A DNA stretch of 64,000 nucleotides from Anaerococcus octavius (GTDB taxonomy: Bacteria > Bacillota > Clostridia > Tissierellales > Peptoniphilaceae), in contig NZ_UFTA01000002.1 in NCBI RefSeq assembly GCF_900445265.1, forward strand, positions 1,798,001 through 1,862,000. The letters run 5' to 3'. A program made the translations under genes and the position numbers. The notes below the pieces were generated by a model. It was not told the DNA's origin, did not search any database, and saw only the letters and a list, made by a program, of their open reading frames with translations. This document shows positions 61,087 to 64,000 of the stretch, piece by piece. Each line of letters begins with the position of its first letter. Position 1 is the stretch's first letter.

Positions 61087-61737
61087 ATGTATATATTTGA
61101 CATAGATGGGACGCTTTTAAATACTATTGAATCTATAAGTTTTCACTTAAATGAAACATTGAGAAAATATGAATTAAAAGCTATACCCAAGCAAAAAGTA
61201 AGGGAATTTGTTGGCAATGGGCCTAGAGTTTTACTAACAAAAACCTTAGACTATGTAGGATTTACAGGAGATGATCAATTAAAAGAAGAAATTTATAATA
61301 GGTATAATGAAGCTTACGATAATGATCCTTTATATTTAACAAAACCTTTTGAGGGCATAAAAGAATCTTTAGATAAACTAAAAGAAAATGGGGAGATAAT
61401 TGCAGCTTTTTCCAACAAACCTGATGAGACTAGCAATAGAGTTTTAAAGGCTATATTTGGAGAAAAATATTTTGATTATATCCTAGGCTACAGAGAAGAC
61501 TATAAGAGAAAGCCATCTCCAGAGGGGATTATGATAATTGCAAATCATTTTGATGTGCCATTTTCAGATATTTTATATTTTGGCGATAGCGAAGTAGATA
61601 TGAAGTGTGGGAGAAATGCAAGTATCTTTACCGTAGGATGCTCTTGGGGCTTTAGAAAAAGAGAAGTACTGGAGAAAGAAAATCCTGATGTAATCATTGA
61701 TAGTCCTAGGGAGATAACAAGCATAAAAAGAATATAG
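61087..61737 (+). CDS. HAD family hydrolase (phosphoglycolate phosphatase-like)
   Basis: The 216-residue product has HAD motif I YIFDIDGTLLNT (nucleophile Asp in position 4 of FDIDGT), motif II AAFSNKPDE near residue 105, motif III lysine in YKRKPSPEG near 140 and motif IV YFGDSEVDMKCG near 160. The helical cap of the Gph/beta-phosphoglucomutase subgroup lies at about 15-85. The substrate is not determined. The ribosome site AAAAGGAGG is strong. Confidence 0.9.
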   Translation: MYIFDIDGTLLNTIESISFHLNETLRKYELKAIPKQKVREFVGNGPRVLLTKTLDYVGFTGDDQLKEEIYNRYNEAYDNDPLYLTKPFEGIKESLDKLKENGEIIAAFSNKPDETSNRVLKAIFGEKYFDYILGYREDYKRKPSPEGIMIIANHFDVPFSDILYFGDSEVDMKCGRNASIFTVGCSWGFRKREVLEKENPDVIIDSPREITSIKRI

Positions 61738-61853
61738 ATTATAAGAATTTATTAAACATATTTTATATAATATTAAAAAATATTAATCAAGCTAGTTAAA
61801 ATTTTAATCCTTTGATATCCTTATTGTAAATTACTTAAGGATTGGAAGGAAAA

Positions 61854-62555
61854 ATGCAACTAGTTATAGAAAGTTTATCAAAAAAATTTGAAGAAAAGAG
61901 TGTCTTAAATGAACTAGATGCCAGATTTGACCAAGGGATTATCTACGCCCTTTTGGGAAGAAATGGTGCAGGAAAGACTACTCTTTTTTCTTTAATTGCA
62001 AAAGAACTTAAAAAAGATAGTGGGGAAGTTTATTTACTAGAAAATGGCGAAAAAATAAATCTTGAAAGTAAGTATGTATTTTTTATGCTAGCTGAGCCAG
62101 AACTACCAAGGTTTCTAACAGCCAGAGAATTTATAAAATTTTTTATAGATGTAAATAAGGAGAGAATAGCAGACCTCCATGACACTGACTATTACTTTGA
62201 CCTAGTGAAATTTGATGAAGAAGATAAGGATAGGTTAATCCAAGGCTACTCTACAGGTATGAGAAATAAAATTCAGATGATGATGTTTCTTATTTTAAAA
62301 CCAAGGGTTATTTTAATGGATGAACCGCTAAATTCTCTTGATGTAGTAGTGCAAAAAGAAATGAAAGACTTAATAAAATCTATAAAAAACGACCACATTA
62401 TAATTTTTTCAACCCACATTTTGGACTTAGCAAAAGATATATCAGATGAGATAGTTTTATTACATAAGGGTCAGATAGAAGAAGTGGATAGGGAAATCAA
62501 AAATAATCCAGACTTTGAAGATAGAATTATAAGTCTATTACAAGCGGAGGCCTAG
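61854..62555 (+). CDS. ABC transporter ATP-binding protein (exporter type)
   Basis: The 233-residue ATPase has Walker A LLGRNGAGKTTLFSL near residue 33, a Q-loop-like segment with MLAEPE, the signature GYSTGMRNKIQM near 125, Walker B RVILMDEPLNSLD and the H-loop FSTHILD. The ATG at 61854 has GGAAGGA upstream; the longer frame begins at a TTG without a site. With the large membrane protein that starts one base after its stop it forms an export or bacteriocin/lantibiotic-type ABC pair of unknown cargo. Confidence 0.88.
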   Translation: MQLVIESLSKKFEEKSVLNELDARFDQGIIYALLGRNGAGKTTLFSLIAKELKKDSGEVYLLENGEKINLESKYVFFMLAEPELPRFLTAREFIKFFIDVNKERIADLHDTDYYFDLVKFDEEDKDRLIQGYSTGMRNKIQMMMFLILKPRVILMDEPLNSLDVVVQKEMKDLIKSIKNDHIIIFSTHILDLAKDISDEIVLLHKGQIEEVDREIKNNPDFEDRIISLLQAEA

Positions 62556-62556
62556 G

Positions 62557-64000
62557 ATGGATTATTATAAGAAATATAGGATTATAGAGAATACTAAGCT
62601 TGCCAGTAATGTTAACCACATCATCCACTTTTTTCATAAATTGCCTTTAGTGGGCAAATATGCGGGAGATAAGTATAAGGCCTATGGTTTTAAAAAATTT
62701 GTTTTTGCCCTAGGACCTTTATTTAGTATTATTGGGCAAATTTTAAAGTGTATAGTTTCATTTTTTTTAGCTTTATTTTGGGCAGGTGCCTTTTTATGGC
62801 TAGTGCAAATGACCTGGCAGTTTCCAGAAAATATGTATACAGAGTTTGTAGAATTGGGCAGATCAAATTTAGCATTTTTAAGTTTTTATTTGAGTATTTC
62901 AATGCTTGCAAAGGATGTTAGTGGTAGTAAGGCGGAAATCCACGAGTTAAATAGGCAATATAGGATGCTAGCTAAGGAAAGTGGCCTTATTCAAGCGGTG
63001 TTTAATCCCCTTAGGATAGGGATTGGAAGAGCTGTTGCCTTTGCCATATTTTTTGGCCTAAAAAATAGTTTCTTAATAAGCCTTGGCTTTGCTTTTGTAA
63101 GGATTATCTCAAATGCCATAACACTCACGCTTTCACAAAAAAAAGAAAAAATATATGCAGATAAGTGGTGGGTAAACCTAGGTCTATCTATAGTACTATT
63201 TGCTATACTTATGAGAATTAAGAGTTTTGATACAAATATTTTATTGATATTTTTTGTACTTAGTCTTAGCATATCTATTTTTGCAATCAAATACCTCTTA
63301 AGATTTGATGACTATGGCAAGTTATTAGAAGTGGCTAGAACAGAAGATTTAGATAGAAATATGGATTTTGAGCAAATAGCCAATGATAGTTTAGCTCTAA
63401 AGGATAGTGATGTGGATACTAGGGCGACTAAAAATGCTCATGGCTATGATCTTTTAAATAAACTATTTTTTGCAAGACACAAAAGACTACTTATAAAACC
63501 TCTTTACAAAAAAGCGGGGATTTTATTTGCCCTTGTCTTAGTAGCTTTAATAGGGATTAGATTTGCCTATAAAGACTTTGATAGTAACTTTGGCATGAAT
63601 AACATTATCATATATACCTTGCCAATATTTGCTAGCATCTTATTTAATAGCACAAATACTAATAGGGCCTTGTTTTTAAATTGTGATAGGCCATTACTCC
63701 AATATGGCTTTTATAAGGAAAAAGAAGCAGTATATGACCTTTACAAGTTAAGGTATAAGTCCTTGCTTAAGATAAATATTTTAGGACTTTTAGTAGGTCT
63801 TATTTACCTATTCTTAGCATTTTTCTTATTTGAAAGTGTCGGCATTAAAAGCCTAGTTGTATGTGGGATGTTTATTTTAGTGACCTACTTATTTTATGTA
63901 GCCTACAACCTATCTATATATTATTTATTCCAACCCTTTAACCAAGAAGCAGCCCTAGTTGGTTACATGTACCAGTTTTGGACTTCATTATTAGGATATT
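62557..64000 (+). CDS. ABC transporter membrane protein, C-terminally cut by the window
   Basis: The frame from ATG 62557 (MDYYKKYRIIENTKLASNV) stays open for at least 481 codons to the window end. Several membrane segments are visible: two near residues 50-110, two near 155-185, two near 205-240, one near 320, one near 350 and two near 410-455. The ribosome site overlaps the ATPase gene (GCGGAGG). It is the partner permease of the adjacent ATPase; the large, weakly conserved form recalls ABC-2 or exporter permeases. Cargo unknown. Confidence 0.8.
   Translation, partial: MDYYKKYRIIENTKLASNVNHIIHFFHKLPLVGKYAGDKYKAYGFKKFVFALGPLFSIIGQILKCIVSFFLALFWAGAFLWLVQMTWQFPENMYTEFVELGRSNLAFLSFYLSISMLAKDVSGSKAEIHELNRQYRMLAKESGLIQAVFNPLRIGIGRAVAFAIFFGLKNSFLISLGFAFVRIISNAITLTLSQKKEKIYADKWWVNLGLSIVLFAILMRIKSFDTNILLIFFVLSLSISIFAIKYLLRFDDYGKLLEVARTEDLDRNMDFEQIANDSLALKDSDVDTRATKNAHGYDLLNKLFFARHKRLLIKPLYKKAGILFALVLVALIGIRFAYKDFDSNFGMNNIIIYTLPIFASILFNSTNTNRALFLNCDRPLLQYGFYKEKEAVYDLYKLRYKSLLKINILGLLVGLIYLFLAFFLFESVGIKSLVVCGMFILVTYLFYVAYNLSIYYLFQPFNQEAALVGYMYQFWTSLLGY

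Noticed and set aside
62729..63290. Two minus-strand frames at the right end
   Set aside because: They are shadows of the long plus-strand membrane protein frame that runs off the window.

Overview
The window is about 64 kb of very AT-rich DNA from a low-GC Gram-positive anaerobe. The gene content points to the Peptoniphilaceae (Anaerococcus or a close relative): selenocysteine machinery next to glycine/proline-reductase-type proteins, GA-like albumin-binding-type repeats in a surface protein, sortase-type tails with an NPKTG motif, and an N-glycan degradation locus. This assignment is an inference from protein families; no rRNA is present to confirm it.

Layout. 0-7 kb: a selenium/reductase block. 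It holds the end of a class V aminotransferase, two tandem proteins related to GrdE/PrdA (reductase component B) but with the two halves in the opposite order, selA, selB, and tRNA-Sec on the other strand touching the selB stop. 7-9 kb: a phage lysis remnant (YvrJ-like peptide and an amidase endolysin). 8.8-16.5 kb: three secreted cell-wall proteins, a tail-anchored unknown and a ComK-like regulator, set among dense intergenic repeats. 17-23 kb: DJ-1/PfpI protein, epimerase, a GIY-YIG nuclease inside a repeat cluster, M42 peptidase, LURP-one protein, DUF2207 protein. 24-27 kb: Ktr/Trk potassium uptake, a candidate small RNA, a YugP-type zinc protease. 28-32.6 kb: ctsR-mcsA-mcsB-clpC behind a CtsR operator, with an mcsB product that has lost its recognisable catalytic residues. 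32.6-40 kb: peptidase, Ogt, glutamate-cysteine ligase, RadA, small membrane proteins, an FMN-binding lipoprotein, and a DD-carboxypeptidase followed by mannose-6-phosphate isomerase. 41-59.4 kb: a large glycan import and degradation locus with an MsmK-type ATPase, two permeases, two binding lipoproteins, GH84, GH38, GH125, GH1 and GH92 enzymes, two ROK kinases and an RpiR regulator. 59.4-64 kb: nicotinate phosphoribosyltransferase, a HAD phosphatase and an ABC exporter whose permease runs off the window.

How the genes work together. The glycan locus reads as a complete intracellular route: short mannose-rich N-glycan fragments are imported by the ABC transporter, trimmed by cytoplasmic alpha-mannosidases (GH92, GH38, GH125), a beta-N-acetylglucosaminidase (GH84) and perhaps a beta-mannosidase (GH1), and the sugars are phosphorylated by ROK kinases and fed to ManA. 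None of the glycosidases has a signal peptide.

The most striking non-genic feature is a family of about 37 copies of a short palindromic repeat (ends ATTGTCAT and AGATTTCTC or AGATCTC) in alternating orientation. The copies fill nearly every long intergenic gap from 2.9 to 38.5 kb, build tandem arrays of roughly 270-320 bp period, and are absent from the glycan locus. A GIY-YIG nuclease gene sits inside one cluster and is the best candidate for a partner of these repeats. The permuted GrdE-like pair and the apparently dead McsB are the other observations I would follow first.
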